Shown: one piece after another, positions 8,718 to 15,920 of the stretch | Layout of the letters: each line of letters begins with the position of its first letter | Numbering within the stretch: the stretch's first letter is position 1 | Origin: a virus | Strand: one strand, 5' to 3' | IMG/VR virus record: IMGVR_UViG_3300025030_000361 | Coordinates: 1 to 28,203 of that record | Length of the DNA: 28,203 bases | Translations under genes and position numbers: made by a program | Notes under the pieces: model-generated | Databases searched by the model: none | Told to the model about the DNA's origin: nothing | The model's input: the letters and a program-made list of their open reading frames with translations, nothing else

Positions 8718-10955
8718 ATGAATATTAATATAGATTTACTACTCGAAGATTGGGCGTACCGCTGTAAAAGTGGATATCCTACTAAAACAAACCCACTTGA
8801 TATTTCTGTTCTTAAAGAAGTACTTTTTGAACATGGTGCCACTGCCAATGAAATACTTGAATATGTCGAATTACTCTCAGAGAAACCAAAAGTAGCCAAA
8901 GCACTTGGAAAGAAATCAACTAAATCAGAACTAGATTCAATAAGAAAACAAGCCAAGCAATTAAAATTAATCGGTATAGGACGTGGGTACGGACCAAAAG
9001 GTAGTAAACATGCAACCCATACCGCGGTTAGTGGAAAGTTGGTACCAATTAAAGACACTAAAAAAAGTACCGGAAAAGAACCGGAAAAGAAAGAACCAGA
9101 AAAACAATTCAAAGACCCAGGATTTTTAGTAGGTCCGGAAAAGGAAGCAAAAGAGAAAAAAGAAAAGGCTTCTGATTCTAATGATTCGGTTATTGATTTT
9201 GGTGCAAAAGAGAAAAATAATATCAACTATGTTTTAAGTAATGTTACTCCAGACCAAAAGAAAGTTATCAATGATATAGTGTCTAAAGTTAATTCTATAC
9301 TTTCGAAAAAAACAAATCATAATCAGCGGGTAGAATTAATAAAAGGACTTATTTCAGACGGATGGATTTCATATAATGGAAAAGCAGTTAAAAAACCCGC
9401 GTTGTTATTAAATTATCATAAACTATTCGGTCCTAAAGGCAATACTATTGGCCGGGCGATGAAGATAATGTTAATGCCCAGTAAGAATATGTTGCCCGAT
9501 CAAAAAACTGCCGCAAATGCAATATTAAAATTCGCAGAAAAGAATAATATCGAACTTCCTGTATATGGTAGAAAAATTGGTGAAAAAATAATAACCAAAC
9601 AAGAAGGTATTATTAAAAATATTATCGACAGGACTTCAAAAAAATTGAATGTAGCACCTGATACCACTATTGCTACAAAAGACATTACCGGTGGAGCACA
9701 AGGATTTTCAATAGGAAAAACAGAATTTAAAACTCTCCCTAAACTTAATACCAAAACAAAATCTACTCTTACAGAAACTAAAGATGATATAGTAGAAACA
9801 TTTGTAAAAAAAGGAATGACACCTGTGGAGGCCGCCGGACAAGTCGTGTTGGTAGAAAAATCAATTACAAAATACAATAAATCAATTGAAACATTAGGTA
9901 AATTATTTAAGACTGAAAAATTTATTGCGTTGCGTGATGATAAAGGCAAAATTATAGACCAAACTACTCCTGAAGGAAAATTACTTACCAAGCGTTCAAT
10001 TCTTAATACAATATACGACTCAGTTGGTTCATATGATTCAAAACTAGGTGAAAAGATAAAATCACTTGCAAAATCTGCGGAAAAATTATCACCTGAACAA
10101 TTTGAAAAAGAACTACTCGACGGAGTATTTACCGATTTGTTAAATTCATCTTCCGCCCGACCAGCGGCTTCCTCTTTAGCAGAAATGGTAACAGGACTTA
10201 TTAAATTAAATCACGGGTATCAAGTGTATTATCCATATTCATCGGATTTTCCTGTTGCCGATGTTATTACAATTAAACCAATATCAGATTTAAACGCAAT
10301 AAAAAATTCCAACGAATTAGCAACAGCCGCTCAGGGTATGTTTTCTTCATTAGATTTAACATCGGTAAAATTAGGAATTGGTGGCTCATCGGCTGCATAC
10401 GGAAAGATAATTTTAAGTGAATTTAAACATCCTGATGTTGCAGAGGAACTAACCGAAATAACAAAAAATGCTCATAATGATGTATGGGGAAAAGAAAATG
10501 TCGAAACTGCATGTAAAGTACGACAGGACCAAGTAATGAAACTTGCTAAAAAATACAATTTAAAAATTGATTTTAAATCTCTAGATAAACGAATCGAACA
10601 AACCGTATCTATACAAGAACCGCAATATGCAACATCTAAAAAATTAAAATCGTTGAGTTCACAAGATTCCAAGAAATATAAATCACAGATTAAAACTTAC
10701 ATGATGTTAGAATCATTGGTTATTAATATGCATAATAAATTCATCGATGTCCAAAACTATGGAAATAATTCGTTAAAAGCAAAAGCACAATCAGGCAAAG
10801 TAGTTGGTGTGGAAGCACATGAATCAAATGGAATTAGCTCACTTTGTAAAATGGTGTCTCATGCACTATATAAAAATGGAAGACCATCTAATTTTGCCGG
10901 ACAATTATCTATTACACCTCGTGAAGAAATGCTTAAAATACAAAAAGAACTATAA
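8718..10955 (+). CDS. Large lysine-rich protein of unknown function (745 aa)
   Basis: I do not recognise a catalytic family. The N-terminus (LLLEDWAYRCKSGYPTK, then VLKEVLFEHGATANEILEYV) is a compact helical domain of about 60 residues that I recall as a head domain on varied large proteins of environmental myophages. Residues ~105-155 are a low-complexity linker of Lys/Glu/Pro repeats (KEPEKKEPEK). The rest is mostly helical and basic, with a Gly/Ser-rich patch (LGIGGSSAAYGK, near 555) and a final domain containing VEAHESNGISSLCKMV. No signal peptide, membrane helix or Walker motif is seen. It lies between topoisomerase and a 127-aa gene, upstream of the SSB/UvsX block. It may be a DNA-associated or virion-packaged protein, but that rests on position and charge only. 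Confidence 0.55.
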   Translation: MNINIDLLLEDWAYRCKSGYPTKTNPLDISVLKEVLFEHGATANEILEYVELLSEKPKVAKALGKKSTKSELDSIRKQAKQLKLIGIGRGYGPKGSKHATHTAVSGKLVPIKDTKKSTGKEPEKKEPEKQFKDPGFLVGPEKEAKEKKEKASDSNDSVIDFGAKEKNNINYVLSNVTPDQKKVINDIVSKVNSILSKKTNHNQRVELIKGLISDGWISYNGKAVKKPALLLNYHKLFGPKGNTIGRAMKIMLMPSKNMLPDQKTAANAILKFAEKNNIELPVYGRKIGEKIITKQEGIIKNIIDRTSKKLNVAPDTTIATKDITGGAQGFSIGKTEFKTLPKLNTKTKSTLTETKDDIVETFVKKGMTPVEAAGQVVLVEKSITKYNKSIETLGKLFKTEKFIALRDDKGKIIDQTTPEGKLLTKRSILNTIYDSVGSYDSKLGEKIKSLAKSAEKLSPEQFEKELLDGVFTDLLNSSSARPAASSLAEMVTGLIKLNHGYQVYYPYSSDFPVADVITIKPISDLNAIKNSNELATAAQGMFSSLDLTSVKLGIGGSSAAYGKIILSEFKHPDVAEELTEITKNAHNDVWGKENVETACKVRQDQVMKLAKKYNLKIDFKSLDKRIEQTVSIQEPQYATSKKLKSLSSQDSKKYKSQIKTYMMLESLVINMHNKFIDVQNYGNNSLKAKAQSGKVVGVEAHESNGISSLCKMVSHALYKNGRPSNFAGQLSITPREEMLKIQKEL

Positions 10956-10960
10956 GGAGA
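10954..10960 (+). promoter_or_regulatory. Shine-Dalgarno AAGGAGA that selects a TTG start
   Basis: A strong AAGGAGA overlaps the end of the preceding gene. The ATG at 10961 is directly adjacent (no spacing) and opens only a 17-codon frame. The TTG at 10965 has normal spacing and opens the 127-aa frame, so the ribosome site favours TTG. Confidence 0.5.
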
Positions 10961-10964
10961 ATGA

Positions 10965-11348
10965 TTGGACTCACAATTACTATGTACATTTGCAACAAAA
11001 CAAGTTCTAAATGAACTATTACTTCGTATAAATGATAATTTTATTCTAACGAATAAGTGTATCTTTGTCTTAACCACTCAAACTCCATACGAAGTACTTT
11101 GTACATATAATATAGATACGTCACCAAATACAAAATATTTACCAAACACCATATTGGTTCATCGAAAAAAGGAATCAAACACATTATATTCTATAAATGC
11201 TCTTAATGAAATATCAAAGCTGAACACCGGGCGAGTATCAAATTCATACATAGTCAAATGGGAGAAATTCAGAGATTGCCTACTTGTAACAAATGACAAT
11301 GGATTGCGAAAAATCAATACAAAACTATTTTTCATAAAAAAGTTTTAA
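10965..11348 (+). CDS. Conserved-looking small phage protein, unknown function (127 aa)
   Basis: The start is TTG at 10965, chosen because AAGGAGA ends 4 bases before it and no ATG gives a long frame. The protein is mixed alpha/beta, beginning with a helix (ATKQVLNELLLRIND), then strands (KCIFVLTT, EVLCTYNI), then PNTILVHRKKESNTLYSINALNEI and a C-terminal strand pair (SYIVKWEKFRDCLLV, GLRKINTKLFFIKKF). I recall similar 110-130-aa proteins in marine T4-like phages, but they have no assigned function. It has no membrane segment or metal site. It follows the 745-aa gene by 9 bases and is probably in the same transcript. The TnpB element begins about 100 bases downstream, so the gene itself is not interrupted. 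Confidence 0.6.
   Translation: MDSQLLCTFATKQVLNELLLRINDNFILTNKCIFVLTTQTPYEVLCTYNIDTSPNTKYLPNTILVHRKKESNTLYSINALNEISKLNTGRVSNSYIVKWEKFRDCLLVTNDNGLRKINTKLFFIKKF
11321..11346 (+). terminator. AT-rich hairpin at the gene end
   Basis: AAAACT-A-TTTT pairs with AAAA-A-AGTTTT around a TCAT loop: ten base pairs with one A-A mismatch. It overlaps the last codons of the 127-aa gene. The T-rich 3' arm is followed by AAAACG rather than a U-tract, so intrinsic termination is uncertain. Confidence 0.3.
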
Positions 11349-11447
11349 AACGAATAGGAATATGTAACTTTTTTATTATTTGTTTATATAATTTTTAATC
11401 AAAATCAATAAAATTTCTATAAAATAGTAGATATTTTTCACTTTTTG

Positions 11448-11494
11448 ATAGTGTTTGATAAATTCGCATATACTTATATGTATAAAAACACTAT
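11448..11494 (+). repeat. Left subterminal double hairpin of the TnpB element
   Basis: A perfect 9-bp stem (ATAGTGTTT/AAACACTAT) encloses a perfect 6-bp inner hairpin (CATATA-CT-TATATG). It ends 8 bases before the tnpB ATG. Such folded single-strand ends are what IS200/IS605 TnpA recognises, but the hairpin could also hide the ribosome site and limit tnpB translation. Confidence 0.5.
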
Positions 11495-11502
11495 ACTTTA
11501 TT

Positions 11503-12705
11503 ATGCTAAAAGCAATTAAAATAAAACTATATCCTACATTAGATCAACAAACTTATTGCAATAAGTTATTGGGTACATCGCGTTTTATTTATAATAATCT
11601 CTTAGCTTATAAAATTCAACGATATAATGATAACAAACAATCTACTTCATTTAAACAGCTTGGTTCGAAATTAGTATCTCTGAAAACAGAATTTCCATGG
11701 ATTAAAGAAGCACACTCCAAAGTATTACAACAATCCCTATTAAATTTAAAAGTTGCATATAAATCATTTTTTAAAAATGGCACTGGGTTTCCCAACTTTA
11801 AAAATAAAAAAAATAATAAACAATCCTGTAGGTTTCCTATTGATGCTATTGGTAATGTTAAAGGAAATCGAATAACTATCATAAAACAACTTAAAGACAT
11901 TCATTTTAAATGTAGTAGACGGGATGAAAAATACCTCAACAAACATCAATCTTTAATTCATTCTGCAACTTTAACAAAAACTCGGGCTGGGCAATACATT
12001 TTAAGTATTCTAATTGATAAATTAGATACCAAAATTCTACCGTCAACAAATAAAATAATCGGTATTGATTTAGGAATTAAAGATTTTGTTATTACTTCAG
12101 ATAATACCAAATTTAAAAACATCAAAGTAATTCGTAATAATCAAAATAAATTAGCAAAATTACATCGAAATTTATCACGCAAACAACCAAATTCAAAAAA
12201 CAAAGAGAAAGCCAGAATTAAATTGGCAAAGTTTCATGAAAAATTAACAAACATTAAAGAGTACTATTTACATTCTATATCTAACCAATTACTTACCGAA
12301 AATCAAGTGATAGTTATGGAAGATTTAAGTGTAAAAAACATGATGAAAAATCACAATTTAGCACGAAGTATTCAAGAATTAAGTTTATGTAAATTCAAAT
12401 CAATTTTACAATATAAAGCTTCGTGGTATAATCGCGATATCATTTTAATAGATAAATTTTTTCCTTCAACTAAATTATGCTCTGATTGTGGATATAAAAA
12501 CGATGAATTGACATTGTCTAATAGAGAATGGGGTTGCCCATCTTGTGGTGTTATTCACGATCGCGATTTCAATGCGGCTACTAATATAAAGAACGAAGGC
12601 CAAAGAATATTACAAATAGGGATGAGTAGTCCCAAATTAACGACTGTGAAGAGTAACCCGTCAGGTCCTCGCCGAAGCAGTAAAACAAAGGTTGATAGTT
12701 TTTGA
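11503..12705 (+). CDS. tnpB: TnpB, RNA-guided RuvC nuclease of IS200/IS605 type
   Basis: The 400-aa protein begins MLKAIKIKLYPT, the standard TnpB/OrfB opening; an upstream TTG in frame (11455) is rejected because it would extend through the left hairpin. The family is known as an omega-RNA-guided DNA nuclease that cuts next to a short TAM. The RuvC residues are present: Asp189 in IIGIDLG, Glu273 in VIVMEDLS, and DRDFNAATNI with Asp353/Asp355. The zinc ribbon is complete (Cys326, Cys329, Cys345, Cys348). Length and motifs indicate an active nuclease, not a relic. The C-terminal 30 residues are basic and Ser/Pro-rich. The stop codon lies inside the right-end hairpin, as expected where tnpB overlaps its guide RNA. 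No Shine-Dalgarno is evident. Confidence 0.92.
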   Translation: MLKAIKIKLYPTLDQQTYCNKLLGTSRFIYNNLLAYKIQRYNDNKQSTSFKQLGSKLVSLKTEFPWIKEAHSKVLQQSLLNLKVAYKSFFKNGTGFPNFKNKKNNKQSCRFPIDAIGNVKGNRITIIKQLKDIHFKCSRRDEKYLNKHQSLIHSATLTKTRAGQYILSILIDKLDTKILPSTNKIIGIDLGIKDFVITSDNTKFKNIKVIRNNQNKLAKLHRNLSRKQPNSKNKEKARIKLAKFHEKLTNIKEYYLHSISNQLLTENQVIVMEDLSVKNMMKNHNLARSIQELSLCKFKSILQYKASWYNRDIILIDKFFPSTKLCSDCGYKNDELTLSNREWGCPSCGVIHDRDFNAATNIKNEGQRILQIGMSSPKLTTVKSNPSGPRRSSKTKVDSF

Positions 12706-12714
12706 CTATTTAAC
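12590..12714 (+). ncRNA. Candidate omega-RNA scaffold overlapping the tnpB 3' end
   Basis: In this family the guide RNA derives from the tnpB 3' end and the adjacent right end. Here the 3' ~125 bases contain several foldable segments: GGGA-TGAGTAG-TCCC near 12619-12633, GAC...GTC pairing around 12642-12667, and the terminal GTTGATAGT/ACTATTTAAC hairpin. The guide would be the ~16-20 bases after the right end, beginning near 12715. The boundaries are inferred from the family, not read directly. Confidence 0.35.
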
Positions 12715-12824
12715 TGTACTTATAAGCAACTTTTGAATACTTATTAAAAAGGATACACAATAAAAATACAAAAATGACTATGTAAAATTAAAAAATAAAT
12801 GTATATTACAAGTAATTAACAATC

Positions 12825-12832
12825 AATAAATA
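12825..12832 (+). promoter_or_regulatory. T4 late-promoter-like box AATAAATA before SSB
   Basis: AATAAATA lies 25 bases before the SSB start, leaving room for a short leader that carries AAAGGAAG (12847-12854) as a Shine-Dalgarno. This spacing fits a T4-type late or modified promoter better than the copy at 1116. The 150 bases between tnpB and SSB otherwise show only AT-rich, gene-free sequence. Confidence 0.35.
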
Positions 12833-12857
12833 TTAACAATTAAACAAAAGGAAGATT

Positions 12858-13622
12858 ATGAATCTAGCCGAAGTAAAGAAGAAGCTGCTCAGCTTACAGA
12901 GCAAAGCAAAACAACAAGATGGATTATGGAAGCCGTCGGAAGGTGTGCAGGTAGTACGCATCGTACCGTATAAATTCAATACGGATTATCCATTTATCGA
13001 ACTCTATTTCCATTATGGTTTAATGGGCAAAACTTATTTGTCACCGACATCGTTTGGTAGACCCGACCCACTTGTGGATTTTGCCGAAAAATTAAAATCA
13101 TCGGGCTCGAAAGAAGATTACCAATTGTCGCGACAACTTACACCAAAAATGCGTGTATATGCGCCAATACTTGTCCGCGGAAAAGAATCCGACGGAGTTA
13201 AATTCTGGGGATTTGGTAAACAAGTTTATGAAGAACTTTTGGGAATTATCCAAGACCCAGATTACGGTGATATCGCAGACCCAAAGTCAGGAAGAGATTT
13301 TACCATTGAATTTACCAAAGCAACATCGGATAAGGAATTTCCAAAAACTTCGATTCGTGTTAAACCAAATCAAGTACCGGTTTCAACTGATAAAAATATT
13401 ATCATGAAAATTGGTGAGCAGCAAGAAATTACAACTTTCTTTCCGGAACCATCTTATGATGATTTGAAGAATACATTGCAACAATGGCTTGATGGTGATA
13501 AAACACCAAATACCAACGGAGCAACTCCGGTAAAATCCGAAGCAGAAACTGTTTCAAACAAAACTGCAACCACAAAAGTTGATGATGTAGAAGATGCATT
13601 TGACAACTTATTTAACTCTTAA
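12858..13622 (+). CDS. 32: Single-stranded DNA-binding protein (T4 gp32 type)
   Basis: The protein coats single-stranded DNA at forks and recombination intermediates and contacts UvsX and helicase. The 254-aa sequence follows gp32 closely: a basic N-terminal LAEVKKKLLSLQSKAK, VQVVRIVPYK, PFIELYFHYG, SPTSFGRPDP, LVRGKESDGVKFWGFGK and IIQDPDYGDI in the OB-fold core, then a flexible Thr/Asn/Lys linker and an acidic C-terminus (DDVEDAFDNLF) for partner binding. There is no cysteine anywhere, so the zinc site of T4 gp32 is absent and the fold must do without it; it is also shorter than T4 gp32. A clear Shine-Dalgarno (AAAGGAAG) sets the start. uvsX follows after 6 bases, in keeping with a recombination-replication operon. 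Confidence 0.93.
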   Translation: MNLAEVKKKLLSLQSKAKQQDGLWKPSEGVQVVRIVPYKFNTDYPFIELYFHYGLMGKTYLSPTSFGRPDPLVDFAEKLKSSGSKEDYQLSRQLTPKMRVYAPILVRGKESDGVKFWGFGKQVYEELLGIIQDPDYGDIADPKSGRDFTIEFTKATSDKEFPKTSIRVKPNQVPVSTDKNIIMKIGEQQEITTFFPEPSYDDLKNTLQQWLDGDKTPNTNGATPVKSEAETVSNKTATTKVDDVEDAFDNLFNS

Positions 13623-13628
13623 TTCATT

Positions 13629-14828
13629 ATGGCGAAGAAGAAAACAACCGAAGAGGTCAGGGATGACTTGGCCTCTTCTCTCGCCGAATCTCTGAATAAA
13701 AAATTCAAGGATGTAGGCCATAAGATAGCGTACTTTATTGACACAGAAAAAGATAATCCAACAAACATTAAAGATTGGATTTCTACAGGTTCGGATATTC
13801 TTGATTTGGCAATTTCAAATAGACCTAACGGCGGAATGCCAGTGGGAAGAATTGTAGAAATTACTGGGTTAGAAGGTTCTGGAAAAAGCCTCATGTGTGC
13901 CCATATAATTGCGGAGACGCAACGGAGGGGCGGTATTGGAATTTACATTGATACTGAACATGCCATGGACGAAAGTTTCATGACTGCAATTGGTGTTGAT
14001 TTTAGTAAATTGCTTTATATACCAATGAGTAAATTGGAAGATATTTTTAATACTGTCGACATAGTAATTACAAAAATTCGAGCTGATCACAAAGATAAAC
14101 CTGTTACCATTGTTATTGATTCTATAATGGGAGCAAAAACCGAGCAGGAAGATTCAGCGGATTATACCAAAGACGGATATGCAACAGGCAAAGCAATTAT
14201 TCTTTCGAAAGCAATGAGAAAAATAACCGAATTAATTTCTTATGAAAAGATTTTATTTGTATGTACTAATCAATTACGTACAATTTTAAATGCAATGGCA
14301 TTTGCAGAAAAATATACCACCAGCGGAGGAAAGGCGTTGGGATTTCATTCATCAGTAAGATTACGTTTATCAGCAGTTGGTAAAATCAAAGCCGACGTAA
14401 ATGGAGTTGATACTGTCGTTGGAATGAAAACTAAAGTGGTTGTTACAAAAAACAGGATGGGTCCGCCACATAAAGTAATTAATTTTGACATATACTTTGA
14501 CAGTGGTATTGACAACTATGGTGGATGGCTTGGTGTATTAAAAGCATACAAAATTGTAAGTCAAGGCGGTGCTTATTATACATACCAACCGGCAGTAGGT
14601 GATGAAGTGAGATTTATGCAGAAAGATTTTGTAAAACTAATCACAGAGAATCCGACACTAAAGCAGGAATTGTATGATAAAATTTGTGAGAATTATATCA
14701 TGAAATACGACCAAGCGGTCCATGGCACCGACAGCATTAAAATTGTTGGAATGAATGATGAATCCGACGAAATTGAAACTGCAAATCAACTCGACGGCGG
14801 AGTTGTAACCGACGAGAATGATGGATAA
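13629..14828 (+). CDS. uvsX: UvsX/RecA-type recombinase
   Basis: This is an ATP-dependent strand-exchange protein for recombination-dependent replication and repair. The 399-aa sequence has Walker A GLEGSGKS (80-87), the catalytic glutamate Glu110 in YIDTEHAMD, Walker B TIVIDS (160-165) and a loop region with AFAEKYTTSGGKALGFHSSVRLRL, all in RecA order. The first ~50 residues are a charged helical segment used for monomer contacts in this family. The C-terminus is acidic (NDESDEIE, VTDENDG), a feature that in RecA proteins moderates DNA binding. It follows SSB by 6 bases and overlaps the next gene by 11 bases, so expression is probably coupled. Phage UvsX is preferred over bacterial RecA because of the gp32/RNase H/gp41 neighbours. 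Confidence 0.93.
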   Translation: MAKKKTTEEVRDDLASSLAESLNKKFKDVGHKIAYFIDTEKDNPTNIKDWISTGSDILDLAISNRPNGGMPVGRIVEITGLEGSGKSLMCAHIIAETQRRGGIGIYIDTEHAMDESFMTAIGVDFSKLLYIPMSKLEDIFNTVDIVITKIRADHKDKPVTIVIDSIMGAKTEQEDSADYTKDGYATGKAIILSKAMRKITELISYEKILFVCTNQLRTILNAMAFAEKYTTSGGKALGFHSSVRLRLSAVGKIKADVNGVDTVVGMKTKVVVTKNRMGPPHKVINFDIYFDSGIDNYGGWLGVLKAYKIVSQGGAYYTYQPAVGDEVRFMQKDFVKLITENPTLKQELYDKICENYIMKYDQAVHGTDSIKIVGMNDESDEIETANQLDGGVVTDENDG

Positions 14829-15885
14829 ACATTTCCTCGATCTTTTTAAAGAAATTCAAAAAGACCATGAACAGTCGGCTGGAATGACTCTTAATGACAA
14901 GATACTTATTGTCGACGGCCTCAATTTTTTCATACGGGCGTGGTCTGCAACACCGTCTTTAAATGACGATGGCAACCATGTCGGTGGAGTAATTGGATTT
15001 CTAAAATCTGTTGGGGCACTTATACGACAATTCAAACCGTCGCGGTGCATTTTAGTATTTGATGGAACTGGCGGCTCATCAAGAAGAAAAAAACTCTATC
15101 CAGAGTATAAAGCCCACAGACAATTTAAAGTAAATGTTAATCGTGCAGAGCACATGAAACATTCCGACGATGTGGAATTAGAGTCAATGAGATTACAATT
15201 TCAACGGTTGGCAATGTATCTTAAAGTTCTACCGATGACTACTTTGTCGGTAAATAATGTTGAGGCCGATGATGTAATTTCCTACATTGCAACTGAATTA
15301 TATCCTAAAGCCCAAATTATAATTTGCTCAAGTGATAAGGATTTTTTACAACTTGTAGACGATTCACGAATTCGAGTATGGTCGCCAATTAAAAAGAAAT
15401 TGTTTGATAAAGAAGCAATGTTATTGACATATAAAATATATGCACATAACTATTTGCTTTCACGCATGTTTGACGGAGATAATTCCGACAATATTTCTGG
15501 AATACGGGGGGTAGGGCAAAAAACTTTACAAAAGAAAGTACCGATCTTATTTGAAGATAAACAAATACAAATTGAAGATATAATAACATACTGTAAAGAC
15601 AAAATAAGTGGAGGTAGTAAGTATGCTATTTATCAAAAGATAATTGACGGAGAAGACATTTTAAACCGAAATTGGAAATTAATGAATTTACGTGAGTATG
15701 ATATCTCAGGAACAATTTTGTCTTCTATTCAACATCAAGTTAATGATAATATTCCAGAATTAAATAAATTGGAATTTCGTGATATGTTACATCAAGATAA
15801 AATGATGACACACTTAGTTAATTTTGATACTTGGTTACCTTCCTCCTTTGGCACTCTAGATTCGTTTGCACGAATTAAAAAGTGA
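14818..15885 (+). CDS. rnh: 5'-3' exonuclease / RNase H-type flap nuclease (T4 rnh type)
   Basis: This is a 5' nuclease of the PIN/FEN fold, expected to remove RNA primers and flaps from lagging strands, a function fused to Pol I in bacteria but separate here. Metal-binding acidic residues appear in order: Asp33 (LIVDGLNFF), Asp82 (LVFDGTGG), Glu149/Asp151/Asp152 (NNVEADDV), Asp173/Asp175 (SSDKDFLQL) and Asp221/Asp224 (GDNSDNI). A helix-hairpin-helix follows (GIRGVGQKT, 228-236). At 355 aa it is somewhat longer than T4 RNase H, with ~25 extra N-terminal residues; a second ATG at 14821 makes no practical difference. The start overlaps the uvsX end by 11 bases. It complements the small polymerase at 4160, which has no 5' nuclease domain. 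Confidence 0.9.
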   Translation: MMDKHFLDLFKEIQKDHEQSAGMTLNDKILIVDGLNFFIRAWSATPSLNDDGNHVGGVIGFLKSVGALIRQFKPSRCILVFDGTGGSSRRKKLYPEYKAHRQFKVNVNRAEHMKHSDDVELESMRLQFQRLAMYLKVLPMTTLSVNNVEADDVISYIATELYPKAQIIICSSDKDFLQLVDDSRIRVWSPIKKKLFDKEAMLLTYKIYAHNYLLSRMFDGDNSDNISGIRGVGQKTLQKKVPILFEDKQIQIEDIITYCKDKISGGSKYAIYQKIIDGEDILNRNWKLMNLREYDISGTILSSIQHQVNDNIPELNKLEFRDMLHQDKMMTHLVNFDTWLPSSFGTLDSFARIKK

Positions 15886-15900
15886 GTTGTTATTTTATAA

Positions 15901-15915
15901 TTTTTTTACTATATT
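15901..15915 (+). promoter_or_regulatory. Promoter-like motif TTTTTTTACTATATT before helicase
   Basis: This element shares TTACTATA with those before 929 and 24538. It lies in the 35-base gap between the 5' nuclease and the helicase, followed by AAAGG and the ATG at 15921, so AAAGG may be the ribosome site, though its spacing is very short. Confidence 0.3.
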
Positions 15916-15920
15916 AAAGG

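Larger units (their letters stand above)
11445..12714 (+). mobile_element. IS200/IS605-type TnpB-only element (approximate ends)
   Basis: The element consists of an intact tnpB with a subterminal palindrome on each side and no tnpA in the window. On the left, ATAGTGTTT (11448-11456) pairs with AAACACTAT (11486-11494), and inside it CATATA-CT-TATATG (11467-11480) forms a second hairpin. On the right, GTTGATAGT (12691-12699) pairs imperfectly with ACTATTTAAC (12705-12714) around a TTTTG loop. The octamer TTGATAGT occurs on both sides (11445-11452 and 12692-12699). The element sits between two intact phage genes. True ends are not proven; the limits given are those of the symmetric signals. TnpA would have to be supplied in trans for transposition. 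Confidence 0.55.

Noticed and set aside
8672-9226. 184-codon minus-strand open frame
   Set aside because: It is a mirror of the lysine/glutamate-rich coding region on the + strand, rich in Phe and Ser, with no gene-like start context.
11455-11502. N-terminal extension of TnpB from a TTG
   Set aside because: The 16 extra residues precede the standard TnpB opening MLKAIKIKLYPT and lie inside the left-end hairpin.
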